Shown: piece by piece, positions 23,711 through 35,825 of the stretch
How positions within the stretch are numbered: the first letter of the stretch is position 1
Layout of the letters: the number at the start of each line of letters is the position of its first letter
Assembly (NCBI RefSeq): GCF_030272615.1
Contig: NC_081410.1
Location: 288,299,957-288,363,956 of the forward strand
Direction of reading: 5' to 3'
Origin: Cryptomeria japonica
Lineage: Eukaryota > Streptophyta > Pinopsida > Cupressales > Cupressaceae
Length of the DNA: 64,000 nucleotides
The notes under the pieces: model-generated
What the model saw: the letters and a program-made list of their open reading frames with translations, nothing else
The model's database searches: none
Told to the model about the DNA's origin: nothing
Program-made: the position numbers and the translations under genes

Positions 23711-26372
23711 TGTAATATCCCCACTATTTTTTTCAATTTATTTCCAGTTACAATCACAACAAGAACCCGTTAAGGTTAGGAAATCAAGATACAATAATGC
23801 AGAAAATGTAACCCTTCCACTTTTTGATCACCAAGTGCCCAATATGGGAAGGTGAGAGCATACGGTGTTGAGGGGATCGTTAACTTCACATAATTGGAAA
23901 TAATACAATGCTTGGGCAGAAAGATAGCCCCTTCCACTTTTCAGGGGGATATGGAGAATATTAAAAAATCACTTGGGGGTAAACCAACCAAGGATGATGC
24001 AAGAAACTAAAGAACAATCACTCGACCATTTATGCAACGGGAGGACTAGAAATGAAATAGAAATCAACTTCACCGCTTATTTAGCAAGAGGACTGGAAAT
24101 GAGATTATAATCAACTCAACCACTTATTCAGCGGGAGGACAAAGTTACAATAGATAAGAAGGCGACAAGCCAACCTCTTCCATTTATGCAGTGGGCCAAA
24201 GAACATCAATCCAAGTATATAACTGTTAGTACTACTAATCAGCTTTACAATACAAATATGGATTACAAAATTACTAGAATCACTATCCAAACTAGGCGGG
24301 AAGGCCAGCCTCTTCCACTTATACAGTGGGACTAGGAGAGATCAAAGAAATTATTGTTAGTACTACTACCAGCATTATAATATGAATCATAGAAGATAAG
24401 AATGAAGAACCAACAACTTCCAACAATTACCAAGATCACTTTCTCTCCACACAAAAGAACCCACACACCTAATAACCAACTCCACACAAGAAGACACTCC
24501 AAAACGAAAAATCTCTAAATCTGATATACTCCCAACACGCTGAAAACACACAGACCAGCAAGCTAAGAACTCACTAATTTACTCATAACTCTTTCCACAC
24601 TCGTCAGAATCACCTCCAAATAGATGCAAATGAGAGATACAATGATGGTGATAAGGATGGAAATGAAAGACATCAACTAACAATACCCAAACCCATGTCA
24701 TGTAACCCAAAGCACTCCCAACATAAAGCGTTTACAGTAGAAAACTTTGACTTGCATAATAAAATTCAATACTCCAAGAAAACCAATGAAAACTTACAAG
24801 ATGAATTTCTCATGACATAGGAAATGAATGAGAAAATACCCAGAACAAACAGACACTCGAGCAGGAAGATATGACTAAAAATCACCTACAGCCACTCCAA
24901 AAACTAGCAAACTGGAAACACACCTGACACACCAAAAACTGAAAATCTCCCAATCACTTTGATCAACACAATCTATCTCTCTAGATGGAAGATAGTCACA
25001 AATAATCAGCTAGGCACTGTCTTTCAAGTATGAAATTGATGGTTTCTAGGAAGCTCTCAACTTCGAAGCTCAACTCTGGCACCAATTCGGCAGCACTTTG
25101 TTACAAATATTCATGGATCCAAAAGCAAGAGCCCAACACTTATTTATAGACTTTGTGCCTCTAAATTCAAATTCACATTCCCTCCAAATGAATGTCAAAC
25201 CCAAATGCACATTCACTTCACATTATTTTGAAATTACATTTCATTTCTCCTTTCTCCAAGTCAACCTTCTCATAGAAGCAAATACTTTATAAAAATGACA
25301 ATAAAATCATAATGTGGCATCCAAGGTAGATAAGTGAAATATATTATAAAATTAACTTATTTCTCCATAAGGCGTCCATCTTGCCTTATTAATATTTCAC
25401 TTTATAAAGTATTTTTCCTCAACAATAAATCGCCCAAGGAATAGTAATATTTTATCTGGCAGCAAATACATTATTCTCTCAAGTGGACGCCAACTTTAGC
25501 CAATGCTAAAATAACACTAAGTATAAACCCTTTTTAATGAGAATTTCTTCCAAAGGCATCTAGCCATAAGTTATAAAATTAAACTGCATTTTGGCACCCC
25601 ATTATGAAGGTAAAATATTTCGCAGAATAGACTTAGGATAAAAATATTATTTTCTCATTTTTCCTAAGTCGTTCATCCATAAAATAATCAAATATTAAAA
25701 ATTTATGCCTAAGGTATTAGTATATTAAAAATACCTTCTCCTCAAATACTAATTATTGCCAAATTGAGTTGGGGACTGAAATGCTGGAAATCACCAAAAC
25801 TGAATTGAGTTGGAGTTTTGAACTGAACTGCTAAAAATAGTCATCTAAGTGAAAACAGGATCCTGCCAAAATAATATTGCCAGAAATAGCCACCGAGTTG
25901 AGCTGCAGAACCCCTTCCAAAAACAGTACTTACTATAAATAGCATACTGTTAAAAATAGTAAGTGTTTACAAAGTGATTTTTACCACATTCTAAGGAGCT
26001 GAAAAACTTACTAAAAATAGTAAGTCCCGAAAAGGTCCTCAGATTGGTTTGCATGGTATACCATCGCAGAGCTCACAGAAAACCCAGAAAAATCCAGAGA
26101 ACTCAACTGCTTCTACCTCCACTTACTAAAAAATAGTAAGTCAAACAAACTTCATAACTTGTTATGCATGTACCCTCACTGCGAAGCTTTCTAAAAACCC
26201 AGAAGGAATCCAAAACCCAAACTGACAAATTCCAACATGCAAGCCTTCGAAAAATGCAAAAACGTCCTCCCAGAGGTAGGAAACCCTAATTTTTGCTTCT
26301 GACTAGCCTACGGGTCTCTGGAATAGGCTAACGGTCCCCAAAACAAACTAGTGCGGAAAAGGGGACATTACA
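23711..26372 (-). repeat. Large solo LTR, TGTAATATCCCC...GGGGACATTACA
   Basis: 2662 bp bounded by TGTAATATCCCC and GGGGACATTACA, inverse complements in 11 of 12 positions. It is flanked on both sides by GTTTG (23706-23710 and 26373-26377), a perfect 5-bp duplication, which with TG...CA ends points to an LTR and not a DNA transposon. No coding sequence is present. Internally, 23840-24340 contains several degenerate copies of a unit with CTTCCACTTAT.CAG.GGGA. A TATA-like TCTATAAATAAG on the minus strand (about 25140-25152) suggests minus orientation. A whole small element cannot be excluded. Confidence 0.65.
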
Positions 26373-26567
26373 GTTTGACACACCTTCAACATCATTTTCT
26401 CATCTACAAATGGCTAGTTAAATATGACATCTAAATTTATTTATTTGTACTTAATTTTATATTTTTTATTTCTAATCTCAACATATTTATCTAGGCTAAT
26501 TATTTATCTAATAATTTTATTGGCCTACATATTTATGCAATAATGTTACACATTAGTACTACATTTT
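26373..26567. other. AT-rich spacer
   Basis: Nothing recognisable; low-complexity TTTAT-rich sequence between the solo LTR and the FPP gene 3' duplication. Confidence 0.4.
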
Positions 26568-27165
26568 CATATCAATTATTCAAATATATTTCATCCAACA
26601 TCACAATTAAAATATTATTTGCTACTAAAATATAATACATACTTTTATTTTCATCTCAAAAGTCACTAATTTAAAAAAAAAAAAAAAAACTTCCCCTTCA
26701 TGCCAAAAGTAATGATGTTTACACTCTTAGAATTATAGATTGCATATGGAGTATGCAATATCTATGCATAGTTATAAATTCTCCCTCAATCATCAATCAA
26801 CCAATCTACTTATATATAATGCTTTTAAGTTATGGAAATCATGAGAAGGTAAGAAGTCGGTTGAGGAGTTTACATATCAATTATTCAAATATATTTCATC
26901 CAACATCACAATTAAAATATTATCTGGTACTAAAATATAACACGTACTTTTATTTTCATCTCAAATATCACTAATTTAAAAATAAAAAAATCTTCCCCTT
27001 CATGATAAAAAGTAATGATGTTTACACTCTTAGAATTATAGATTGCATATGGAGTATGCATACTAACTTCCCTCAATCATCAATCAACCAATCTACTCTA
27101 CTTATATATAATGCTTTTAAGTTATGGAAATCATGAGAAGGAAAGAAGTCGGTTGAGGAGTTTAT
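26568..27165. repeat. Tandem duplication of the FPP gene 3' end (2 x ~300 bp)
   Basis: About 26568-26872 and 26873-27165 are near-identical. Both run from ATATCAATTATTCAAATAT through CTTAGAATTATAGATTGCAT to GAAGTCGGTTGAGGAGTTTA. The right copy includes the stop codon and last ~12 codons of the FPP gene; the left copy carries the same stretch with GGTAAGAAG in place of GGAAAGAAG. An A17 run sits in the left copy. Confidence 0.85.
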
Positions 27166-29552
27166 TAGGAGGTTTTGACTTGACATGGGGATATGATGGA
27201 GCTGTAGTTGAAGAAACACTTGATTGAGTCCTTGTTTTGGATATGGTAGAGCGAATAGCAGTCTTTATGTAGTTGGAGTTGAAGTGAAAGAGCTTGGAAG
27301 AAGAAGAAGAAGAAGAATTATTAGTTGGAGTGATGAGATGCTTTGAATTGAGAGATGGATGTCCATGTCCAGCTCCTCCAACCAGTTTGGGAGTATATAC
27401 CACTCCCACTCCCACTCCCACTCCCTCCAAACTCGCGTCCTTGTCCACTAATGGAAATGGAGATTCCCAACTCTTCACTTGCTCATTCTCACTCTCTCCT
27501 ATCTACACAGGACAGGACAAAGCACATGGTTAGTATAATGGCCAAGAATAGAATACAATTAAATCCTTTAAACATTTGTTGGGAAATGAGAAAGAAAACA
27601 CCTTTGTGGGTAATTTGTCATGTCGAATTGCAGGCGTCGATTCCCGATTGAAATCCCTGCATAGATCAAACGAAATCAGGAGATGGGGAAGAAGTGAAAA
27701 GCGAAGAAAAGAATAATGTGAATGTGAAATTGCATCTCACAGTTTTGAAGGAGGAGATAGAAAGTTATTGAAGGAGGCAGAGGCAGTGTTAATCTTTTGG
27801 CTAACCGAAGCAAGTCCACTCATATCGTCGTCGTCGTCGTCGTCACATTCATCGGAGCATCCATCTCTCTGGGCATTTCTGTACAATGCAATTTTGACTA
27901 GACGATTCAGAACTCCGACCAACACCTGTAAAAAATCCACCGCTGCCCATGACACACTCCTACCGCCTAACTCCGCAGCTTTCTCCTTCATTACCTCAAG
28001 CTTTTCTATATTTAACTGTAAATCGGACTCGCTCAATTCAGAGCTACTTTGAACGAATTTGTTGTCAGAAAAGCTCTTCGTGGTTGAGTATAGTAATGGA
28101 TGAGCAAGAGCTTTAACCAGCTTCACTATCTCAGTAATACTCATACAATACTTAGAAACAATCATACTGCTGTCACTCATATCCCTTGCATATTGTGACC
28201 TCCAATTTTTTCTGTCTGCTGCCTGAATCTCAATTTCTTGTTTCAGAGATCTCCTGTCATATGTTTTGTTTGGGTCAGAACAAGAAGCAACACTCTCAAT
28301 CTCAGTCAAGTGATCTTCAATGGCTATGTTGGGGAAATCCAAATCGATGGACTTGTGATCGAAGAGCATTAAGGCCTTATCCCTCCTAAAGTGGTCCAGC
28401 TCTGCAATCATGGCAGATGCTAATGATTGAGCGCAAGTTACTTCATCTGCATCACCTGAATTGGCTTCCACATCACAACCAACAGATCTCAAGACTTGAA
28501 GATCAGATTCAAGAGTTTCAAATACCTTTTCTTTGTTTGAATGCACTTCATCAATCCCCTGCTTCTGTGCTTTGCATAAATCATGGGCACTAATCCTGCC
28601 CAATTGAGGATCATATTTCCTTGTAGCAGAGGAGGATTTGGGATGAGTCGAAGCAGGCATGGTGAGATTTTTGGTGGGAGTCACATGTCTGAGTTGTTCC
28701 AGTCTTGTGTACTTATCATCAGTCCGAATCTGCTGCTCTTTGTTGAGCAGATGAAGTTCGTATTTCAATCTGGAATTCTCTTTCAACAAACTAGTCATCT
28801 TGACGTACAGAGACTGAAGTTGAGCTTCAGCTTTGTCTTTCCCCTTGGTCAGGAGTGCAAGAGTGGCATCCCGTTCTTGAAGAGAAGTGAGTATAACACT
28901 GTTTTCGGCCTCCGCTGCGACCAGTTGCTGCTCTGCTGCCATTCTCAGTTTATCCCACTCTTTGCGCCTCATAATTGCCTCCTCTTCTCTCTCTTTCATA
29001 CACTTGTGAAGTCGATCCTCTGCATCTGCCTTTTGCTCAAGGGCTTCTTCGACCTGCTTCTTGTATCTTGCCCCATCTGACTCTGCCTTTTGCCTCCCTA
29101 CATACAACGCACTGAAACATCAGGATATCTATTTTTCACACACATTCATCAATAGACTTGCATATATATATATTAAGGAAGAGGCTACCCATAACACTAG
29201 AATTATTAAGATCATTCTGGCATGTAAGTTGATAGGGAAATGAAGAAATGAACCTGAAACAGCTTCTTCTGCAATCTGAGCATGCTGTTGAACGAGATTT
29301 TTGTTAACCATGTTTTCAGATAAACTTTGGGAGCCTCTCTCATTGCCACTGGCCGTTGCCGTGTCTGTCCCCTGTTACAGGCGAAATAGCAATGAAAGAA
29401 AATAGATAGGAGCATCAAAAAAGAAAGAGGAAGCATGAATTAGTCAAGAAACTTACCTGCTTTGGGGAAGCTGTTGCAACGTGGGTGTGCGTTTGAGAGG
29501 ACTTTTTCCTCCATGGCCAGCTGCTGCTGCTGCTGCTCTTGGGTGACTCCAT
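27131..29552 (-). CDS. Filament-like plant protein (FPP family), five exons, 665 aa
   Basis: Minus-strand exons: 29552-29457, 29371-29254, 29097-27741, 27656-27602, 27502-27131. All introns are GT-AG, the phases agree (0, 1, 2, 0), and the sum is 1998 bp ending in TGA. Exon 1 gives MESPKSSSSSSWPWRKKSSQ, the Trp-Pro-Trp/Lys-rich FPP start. Exon 2 gives NLVQQHAQIAEEAVSG, the family's LVKQHAKVAEEAVSG signature, continued across intron 2. Exon 3 is a long coiled coil (KKQVEEALEQKADAEDRLHK onward) with LKYELHLLNKE and a later SWAAVDFLQVLVGVLNRLV segment, then an Asp run. The C-terminus (exon 5) is low complexity: GVGVGVGV and a Ser run. Known FPPs are plant-specific coiled-coil proteins; a tomato FPP binds the nuclear-envelope protein MAF1. 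No disabling mutation is seen. Confidence 0.88.
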
Positions 29553-30919
29553 TTGCAATTTTACAGATCTCCAATCCTAACAAGCTGCGATGATGGATTT
29601 CCAAATTAATTCTAACTTGCCACTCGCTGATTCTCTCTCTTCTATCTCTATTTCTCTTTCACTTTTTCTTTAACATTTCAATCCTCTTTTCCCCAACCCA
29701 CTTAGGAATCTTTTAATTTAATTATTCAAGTTGCTTTGCTTTGGTAATCTTTTAATTTAACTATTCAAGTTGCTTTGCATTCTCAATCCCATCTTCCTTC
29801 CTTTATGCTTGATGTATTGGTAACTTTTCCAACCGAATGTGGGACTGCTTTAATCAAAGTAATTCTCGCATTTAAACTTTCGGCACTATCATCTCTTTAC
29901 CTCAAAAAGAATTGTCGAGGCGAACATCTTTGGGTCATTGCTTATACATGCTTTGCATATGAATCTACTTTTAATTTTCATTTCATAAACTCGATTAAAT
30001 CTATCGAACTCTAATGGAATAAAGTTAATTAAATAAATAAAGCAATCAATAATTATTCAAATTAAATTTAAAAATTTAAAAATTAAAATAGTAAATGTAA
30101 AACTAATTAGCATATTTATATTTATATTTTTTTTTATGTAAAATATGTTGAGAGATATCAAATTTTAAAATATCTAACATTCATGAATATAAGTAAATCA
30201 TTATGCTATTAAAAAAATAAAGAAAAAATGCATTCAATTTATTATAAATAATTACAACAATTTGATGATTATCTTTGTTTTTCTTATCATAAATCGGTAA
30301 TGTCTAGATAATTTTAAGAGAATTTTAGAGTTAAACGTGTTTGAGTTAATGTATATTGGATTGGGAGATATACTTATAATTATTATAAAGATACAATTAA
30401 TATTAAGTAAATTATTCATGCTACGGAAAAACAATTTCTTTTCAATCTATGAAGTATGCATTGAATCCCAATAAAATAACTTGCAATGATTTAATAGGTA
30501 ATCATAAAATGAAACCAAGTTATGTTTAGGTCTCCAAAAATTAAATGTAAAATATGTTGTGTGATAATAACCATTCATAACAAACAATCATGAAAGGTTA
30601 TTGAAATTATTTATTCAAATAAAAAGATAGAGGCAAATATTGATGAGAAAAAATGTATGTTTTCATACGTTGTAAAGAAAAGGAAACATAAAAGAAAATG
30701 GAATATCTAATCCTTTTATAGTTTGTGATGTCAAATGACCTAACTTATAGCATGCAAGATTATATGAATAACCCACTCAAGTTGTAAGTGGCACCCAATT
30801 GTATATCAATGCAAGACGTATATACTCTATCCCCTCAAAAAATTCAAACTTAATTATGATTTTTGTAAATAATAATTTTTCTATCAATTTTATAAATAAA
30901 AAAGTATAAGATAAATAAA
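29553..30919. other. Upstream region of the FPP gene and AT-rich spacer
   Basis: 29553-29800 is the likely 5' UTR/promoter of the FPP gene, with CT-rich blocks (TCTCTCTTCTATCTC) and a short direct repeat (TCTTTTAATTTAA...TATTCAAGTTGCTTTGC at about 29710-29777). The rest is AT-rich with no gene or element that I recognise. Confidence 0.5.
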
Positions 30920-31247
30920 TGTTGGAGTTATCTTTTTATTAGCTAATAAATACTTATTTAATTATTAGTCTATTATACTCCATGCTTAAGCTAAACTTAG
31001 GAATCTTATAATTCTTTAGGGTTTTCTCCTTTAGGGTTTCGAGTATCCTTTTATAAGGATTCTCTCTTTGTATTTTCATAACAACTGTAATTATTGAATT
31101 ACATTCTTGTTGCACAATCAATATGACTCCTCTTTTCTGGATCTCTGAATTTTGACCTCTGTAGCTTTTTTGCTTCTCTTTCTGTGACAGGTTTGCATGC
31201 AGGTGATCTTTGGGAGCTGTAGAGTTGATTTTTCCTCAACTCTAATA
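30920..31247 (+). repeat. 5' LTR of small element
   Basis: TGTTGGAGTTATC ... CTCAACTCTAATA. It has internal TATCCTTTTATAAGG, a likely TATA box at about 31050. It is very similar to 32873-33201. Confidence 0.85.
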
Positions 31248-31259
31248 TAGTATTAGAGC
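31248..31259 (+). other. Decayed primer binding site
   Basis: TAGTATTAGAGC, differing from the initiator tRNA-Met site TGGTATCAGAGC by G-to-A and C-to-T transitions. Confidence 0.65.
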
Positions 31260-32872
31260 TCCAAATCTGCATGCCCCTGTTCTCTTCAGGAGAGATTTTG
31301 GGCCTTGTTCTTCGGATCTGTGTATTCGGGGGTTTGTGTAGTTGTTTTTTTCCATTTCTCGGTGTATCTAATTTTTGGTACATTTTGGTGCCAAAAGGAC
31401 CTCACATTTGGATTCAGAACGCTGATTCCATGAATTTTGATATATAATTTGCCCATTTTCGGTGACCGAGACATTTGGGACATGATTTTTACTGGCACGT
31501 TTTTCGAGACACAAAAACCTATACGGTTGTACCTGCAAATATGTCAAAAAAAATCGTGTAAATTTTTTAATTTTATTTTTTACCTTTTTTATGTCGTAAA
31601 AGAGGGTTTTTTTTGTCGTAACTTGGTCATACGGAGGCGCTTTTTCAAAAACCTTATATTGTCGGAAAGTTCTTTCTGAGCTCTATCCAGATCTGGAGAT
31701 TTGAACTTTTGATTTTGCTTTTTTGATGGCATTTTTTTCTGTCAAAGCCAGAGGATCTTTTTTGCACTTCAGGAGACATCAGTTGAGCATCTGCACTTCG
31801 TTTTTTGAAAACTTTATATTGTTGGCAAGCTTGTTATGTGTACTTTCTAGTCATATGAGTGTTCTTTCCAAATTCTACTCCAGATATATTTTATTCATTT
31901 TTTTTTGCTTTTCAACACTCTGGTGAATATCTTGGATGTTTTAGGTTCTGGGATCTCTTTCTTTGAGTATGATGTCTCATCTTTGACTTTTTGTTTCCAG
32001 TCTTTTGTCTCTTCTTATCATTATAGCATTTTAGTTATGCAAGCACACTGAGATAAAGTGCCACCATGCATTGTATACTTGGGATCTTGCACATCTTGTG
32101 TCTTATTGTACATGTGCTACATTATAAAGTGTCATGGGAGGGTTGATGTTTGCCTTCGTTTGCCATCTACCTTTGTCACGTGAGTGCTCCTTCCACGACA
32201 TTAGCCTCATGATGTGTGTCAAGTGAGTGTTCCTTCCACGACACTATGTATTTTCTCTGCACCTTCAATGTTCCCGGTTCTTCATCATGCAGTTCTTGTT
32301 GGTCGTTCTTTTCAGTGTACCTGTCTCTCTCCCTTTTTAGCATTATGGGGAGGTTTGTCTTGTTGGTTCTAATGCTTCCTTGGTTCAATTGATCAACTCT
32401 TCAGGCTTTGGTGTTTCTTGCCATCTGTATCTTCGAGTTCAGTTGTTTGTCTTTGTTTGTCATCTGATTCGAGTAGTGTCATTTGAGGGCACTCGTGCAG
32501 ATTGCAGTCTTCTCTACTTGGTCATGTTCTATTTCAATGGAGGTTCTTCAGATCAGCAGTTAGTCTTCGACAGTGTTTGCAGCTATTTCATGCTTCAGTG
32601 GTGTTCTTCATTCTCTACTTTTTTGTATCTTCTGGAACACTCTTGTTTGGAGGATTCTTAGTCCTTCACTTGAGATTTCATCTCTTCTTGGAGAGGAGTT
32701 TTGTTCCCACATGTTTTTCTCCTTTTTCTCCACTTTACAGAGATTTTATTGTACTTGGGTACCTCATCAAGCCTACTTTTCGGGACCCATTGTTGCTTTC
32801 CTGCATTTTTTACATGCTTTTTTAGTTCTTAGTTGTTTTTTACCTACTGCCTAAGTTCATCTTAAGGGGGGG
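31260..32872 (+). other. Non-coding interior of small element
   Basis: 1.6 kb, T-rich on the plus strand. No gag, protease, integrase or RT motif in six frames; the longest frames lack any recognisable sequence. It ends in the PPT CTTAAGGGGGGG. Confidence 0.7.
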
Positions 32873-33201
32873 TGTTGGAGTTATCTTTTATTAGCTAATA
32901 ATTATTTATTTAATTATTAGTCTATTATACTCCATGCTTAAGCTAAACTTAGGAATCTTATAATTCTTTAGGGTTTTCTCCTTTAAGATTTAGAGTATCC
33001 TTTTATAAGGATTCTCTCTTTGTATTTTCATAACAACTGTAATGATTGAATTGCATTCTTGTTGCATAATCAATATGACTCCTCTTTTCTAGATCTCTGA
33101 ATTTTGGTCTCCATAGCTTTTTTGCTTCTCTCTTTCTATGGCAGGTTTGCATGCAGGTGATCTTTGGGAGTTGTAGAGTTGATTTTTCCTCAACTCCAAT
33201 A
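32873..33201 (+). repeat. 3' LTR of small element
   Basis: 329 bp, TGTTGGAGTTATC ... CTCAACTCCAATA, then the ATAAA duplication. The expected terminal CA has become TA in both LTRs, so the change may predate insertion. Confidence 0.85.
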
Positions 33202-33723
33202 ATAAATATCATAAAAAATATATTATTTTTTATTTCTTAATTTTACCACATAGAATTTAAAGAACAATAGATTAAGCTATTAAATTTAATACCTTTTTAA
33301 TACTAAAATAAAATATAAAAAAGTAGCAAAACAACTATAAAAAATATCTAGATGTTACACCTATCAAGATCCCAATCTAATATAAGCTATACACTTGCAA
33401 AATGCACTTAACACATCATATTGTTTTGAAGCCTAGAAACAAATGCAACCAAATATATACCAAATCATGAGTTCCTTAAAACAAACATGTCATTAAACTA
33501 TTTTAGAAAGAAATTTAAAAATTAAATAAATAACCTAATCCAACATAATAGAATACTTAATAACTATGTTATATCCTTCTTAAACAAGATGCTTAGCCAA
33601 CTCTTCAAATAGAACAAACTTGATAGCAGTTTGAACTTCATAGAGGGGACTATCATAATCTTATTATACTTAAACATAACAGAAGCTTCACAAGCCATCT
33701 TTTCAATTATGTCAATCATAAAG

Positions 33724-33784
<61 letters not shown>

Positions 33785-33960
33785 GCGAAAAAAAAGATTT
33801 TAAAATGGCTCTCTCGCTCTTTGTTGAAACTCTTTTGTGTTTTGTTGTTGGTTCACCATCTACTACTGGCTCATTCTCTATTGTTGGTTCTGTTAGGAAA
33901 ATGGTGTCTCAAATTACAATAATAAAAGGTTATTCGTGTGTTATGAGTGTAGAATAAGGT
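33202..33960. other. AT-rich spacer with a (TA)n microsatellite
   Basis: No gene seen. The uninterrupted TA run is at 33726-33778. Confidence 0.6.
33726..33778. repeat. (TA)n microsatellite
   Basis: About 26 uninterrupted TA units after CTTTA. Confidence 0.95.
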
Positions 33961-33985
33961 ACATTTTGAACAGATATTTTTTTAG

Positions 33986-34428
33986 TGGCGAATTTCGCGT
34001 GAATAGTCGAGGGCAAAATCGTGGTCAAATCGCCCAGAATTTTGGGGTTAATGGTGCACTGTAGAATTTGGCTTTGCCATTGACCACACACCGTTGACGT
34101 GCATGCCCGTAATATTCGCCTGGAATCACTCGGACGTGGGTATTAGATCACCTTTGTTATTCGTCAGCAATAGTAAAATGACCACGTACCCAGGACCTAA
34201 TTCGCCAATGGTAAATTACATGTCCATTGCATGTGTCGGCCAAATTCGCCAATATCAAATAAAACATTATAAGCATTCGAGGACCCATTTTGCCCCACTT
34301 TAATTTAATTTTCATTGCACGCCTGTGCAATTCGCCAAAAATGCAATTAAATTAAATGTTTATTGGCAATTGCAACGCCCGGGCCCCACGCAATTCGCCA
34401 AAAATGCAATCATGGATTGCTATAAATA
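33986..34428 (+). promoter_or_regulatory. Likely promoter region of the hAT gene with AATTCGCCA motif array
   Basis: AATTCGCCA occurs exactly at 34199, 34243, 34329 and 34392, once inverted (TGGCGAATT at 33986), and in a shortened form at 34114. TATAAATA follows at 34421-34428, about 290 bp before the hAT start codon. A GTGAGT donor at about 34639 and an AG acceptor near 34690 could mark a 5' UTR intron. Regulatory role is inferred. Confidence 0.45.
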
Positions 34429-34711
34429 CACTATTTCTTACACTCTTTCTTACAATTTGTTCATGTCTGATTAGTAAATTGGGAGCTCTCGGAGTCTCGA
34501 GTCTCGATTCGCATTCCGCAAATTGAGTTGGAAAGTCAAAGTTCATTGTAGGGCGGAGGGCCAGAGTTACAATCATGCAACACAGGCCCAGGCATTCATT
34601 CCTGATTCCTGATTCAGAGAATTGAGAAGGCATAAAGGTGAGTAATCATTTCTTCATACTTGATAGTATTAGTTTTAACTTTTAATTCATAGTGAGAGGT
34701 CAAGACTCAAG

Positions 34712-35825
34712 ATGTCACAGTTAGACATGGGTGAGACTCCTCAAGGTGGTGAAGGGATTGGGATGTCAGATAAGGGTAAGACTCCTCAGGGCAATGAAAC
34801 TGAAGGGATTGGGAGGCCATCAAAACGCCCAAAACTTAATCTTAAAGATAGTACCATAAAGTCTTTTTTTGGAATTGGCAAAGTTTCTGGTCCATCAACC
34901 TCTGCAGTTGCAGAACCCATTCATAGTAGCTCACCACCACCAGTACCACAAGGTGGGATTGTCATTGAGTTAAATGCATCAAATGAGGATGACAATACCG
35001 ACATGGCAGAAGATGTTCTAAGGGATACACACAATGAGATATCATTAGCAAATGCAAATGCTAGTACTGAAGATGATGTTGGTAGGAAGAAAAGAAAAAG
35101 GAAAGTAAAACTGGGGCGAGAGTGGGAGATGACAAGGAGTTTTGAGATTGATTGGCTAGAAAAGTACCCATTCATTGAACCGGTCCCAAACAATGATGAG
35201 CAACCAACAAAATGCAGGTGTAAGATTTGTAGCTGGAAAACTAAAAGAGAGAAGAAGATGCAGCTAAATCTTGACACCATAGAAAAGCATATTGGTAAGG
35301 TTTATGAAAAATAGATCATAGGCGGAAAGGAAACACGAGTAGTAAGATGGAAATCAAAGGAAGAATGTCTTCATGTGAAGTATGTTGCGGAATATGAAGA
35401 GCATAACCACAAAACGACACTGATTCATAATATTGGATTTGGAAATACAATCAAGGTTGGGCTTGAACATGCAGCGAAAGATGCAAACCTAGCAAAGACT
35501 GTTCAAATGAGTGTTGTTTTTCATATTATGTCGAGAGGGCGTCCTATGAAAGATTTCCCAGAATTTAGTAATTTATTATCTTTTTTGAATGTTCCTCACT
35601 ATCCTATGTCACATTGGTCAATAAACGCTGGATGGGAAATGGCAAACTATCTTGCTGAGGTGGGAAAGGAAAATTTACAAGAGAGTGTAAAAGAGTCAAA
35701 TTTCATTTCATTATCCATAGATGAAGTTACTGTGGTAGATAACACTGCTTGGGTTTGTATGCATGTGTATACCGTAAAAGAACACGTCCGTCGAGCTCAT
35801 CTACTCTGTGTTCGTAAAATGAGGG
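34712..35825 (+). pseudogene. hAT-type transposase, 5' part
   Basis: ATG at 34712 opens a frame that stays readable to 35825 apart from one TAG at 35312. The N-terminus is acidic/Ser-rich with an SFFGIGK motif. Codons ~155-195 carry WLEKYPFIE and KCRCKICSW with a later His, a zinc-finger module like those of ZNF862/C17orf113-type hAT proteins. The following part reads SVVFHIMSRGRPMKDFPEF and FISLSIDEVTVVDNTAWVC, the start of the catalytic RNase-H-like core with its first acidic residue (SIDEV). The frame is cut by the Ty3 element at 35826 and continues at 48605. Confidence 0.75.

Larger units (their letters stand above)
30920..33201 (+). mobile_element. Small non-coding LTR element (TRIM/LARD-like), copia-related
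   Basis: Two LTRs of ~328 bp (30920-31247 and 32873-33201) flank a 1.6-kb interior without any coding domain. TAGTATTAGAGC after the 5' LTR is the copia PBS TGGTATCAGAGC with two transitions. CTTAAGGGGGGG precedes the 3' LTR. ATAAA occurs on both sides (30915-30919 and 33202-33206), a perfect duplication. The leader and the 3' end of the interior (TTGTACTTGGGTACCTCATC, TCGGGACCCATTGTTG) are homologous to those of Copia-3 (TTGTACATGGGTACCT, CGGGACCCATCTTGT near 63355-63400). It appears to be a deletion derivative of a Copia-3 relative. Confidence 0.8.

Noticed and set aside
25075-25095. PBS-like wording on the minus strand (TTGGTGCCAGAGTTG) within the large solo LTR
   Set aside because: Only 9 of 12 positions match the copia PBS and no LTR ends are placed around it; the inverted ends and GTTTG duplication fit one LTR better.
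28583-29080. 165-aa plus-strand frame
   Set aside because: Shadow of FPP exon 3 on the opposite strand.
32380-32854. Overlapping Phe/Leu-rich plus-strand frames in the small LTR element
   Set aside because: T-rich non-coding interior; three frames open by composition and none with a recognisable domain.
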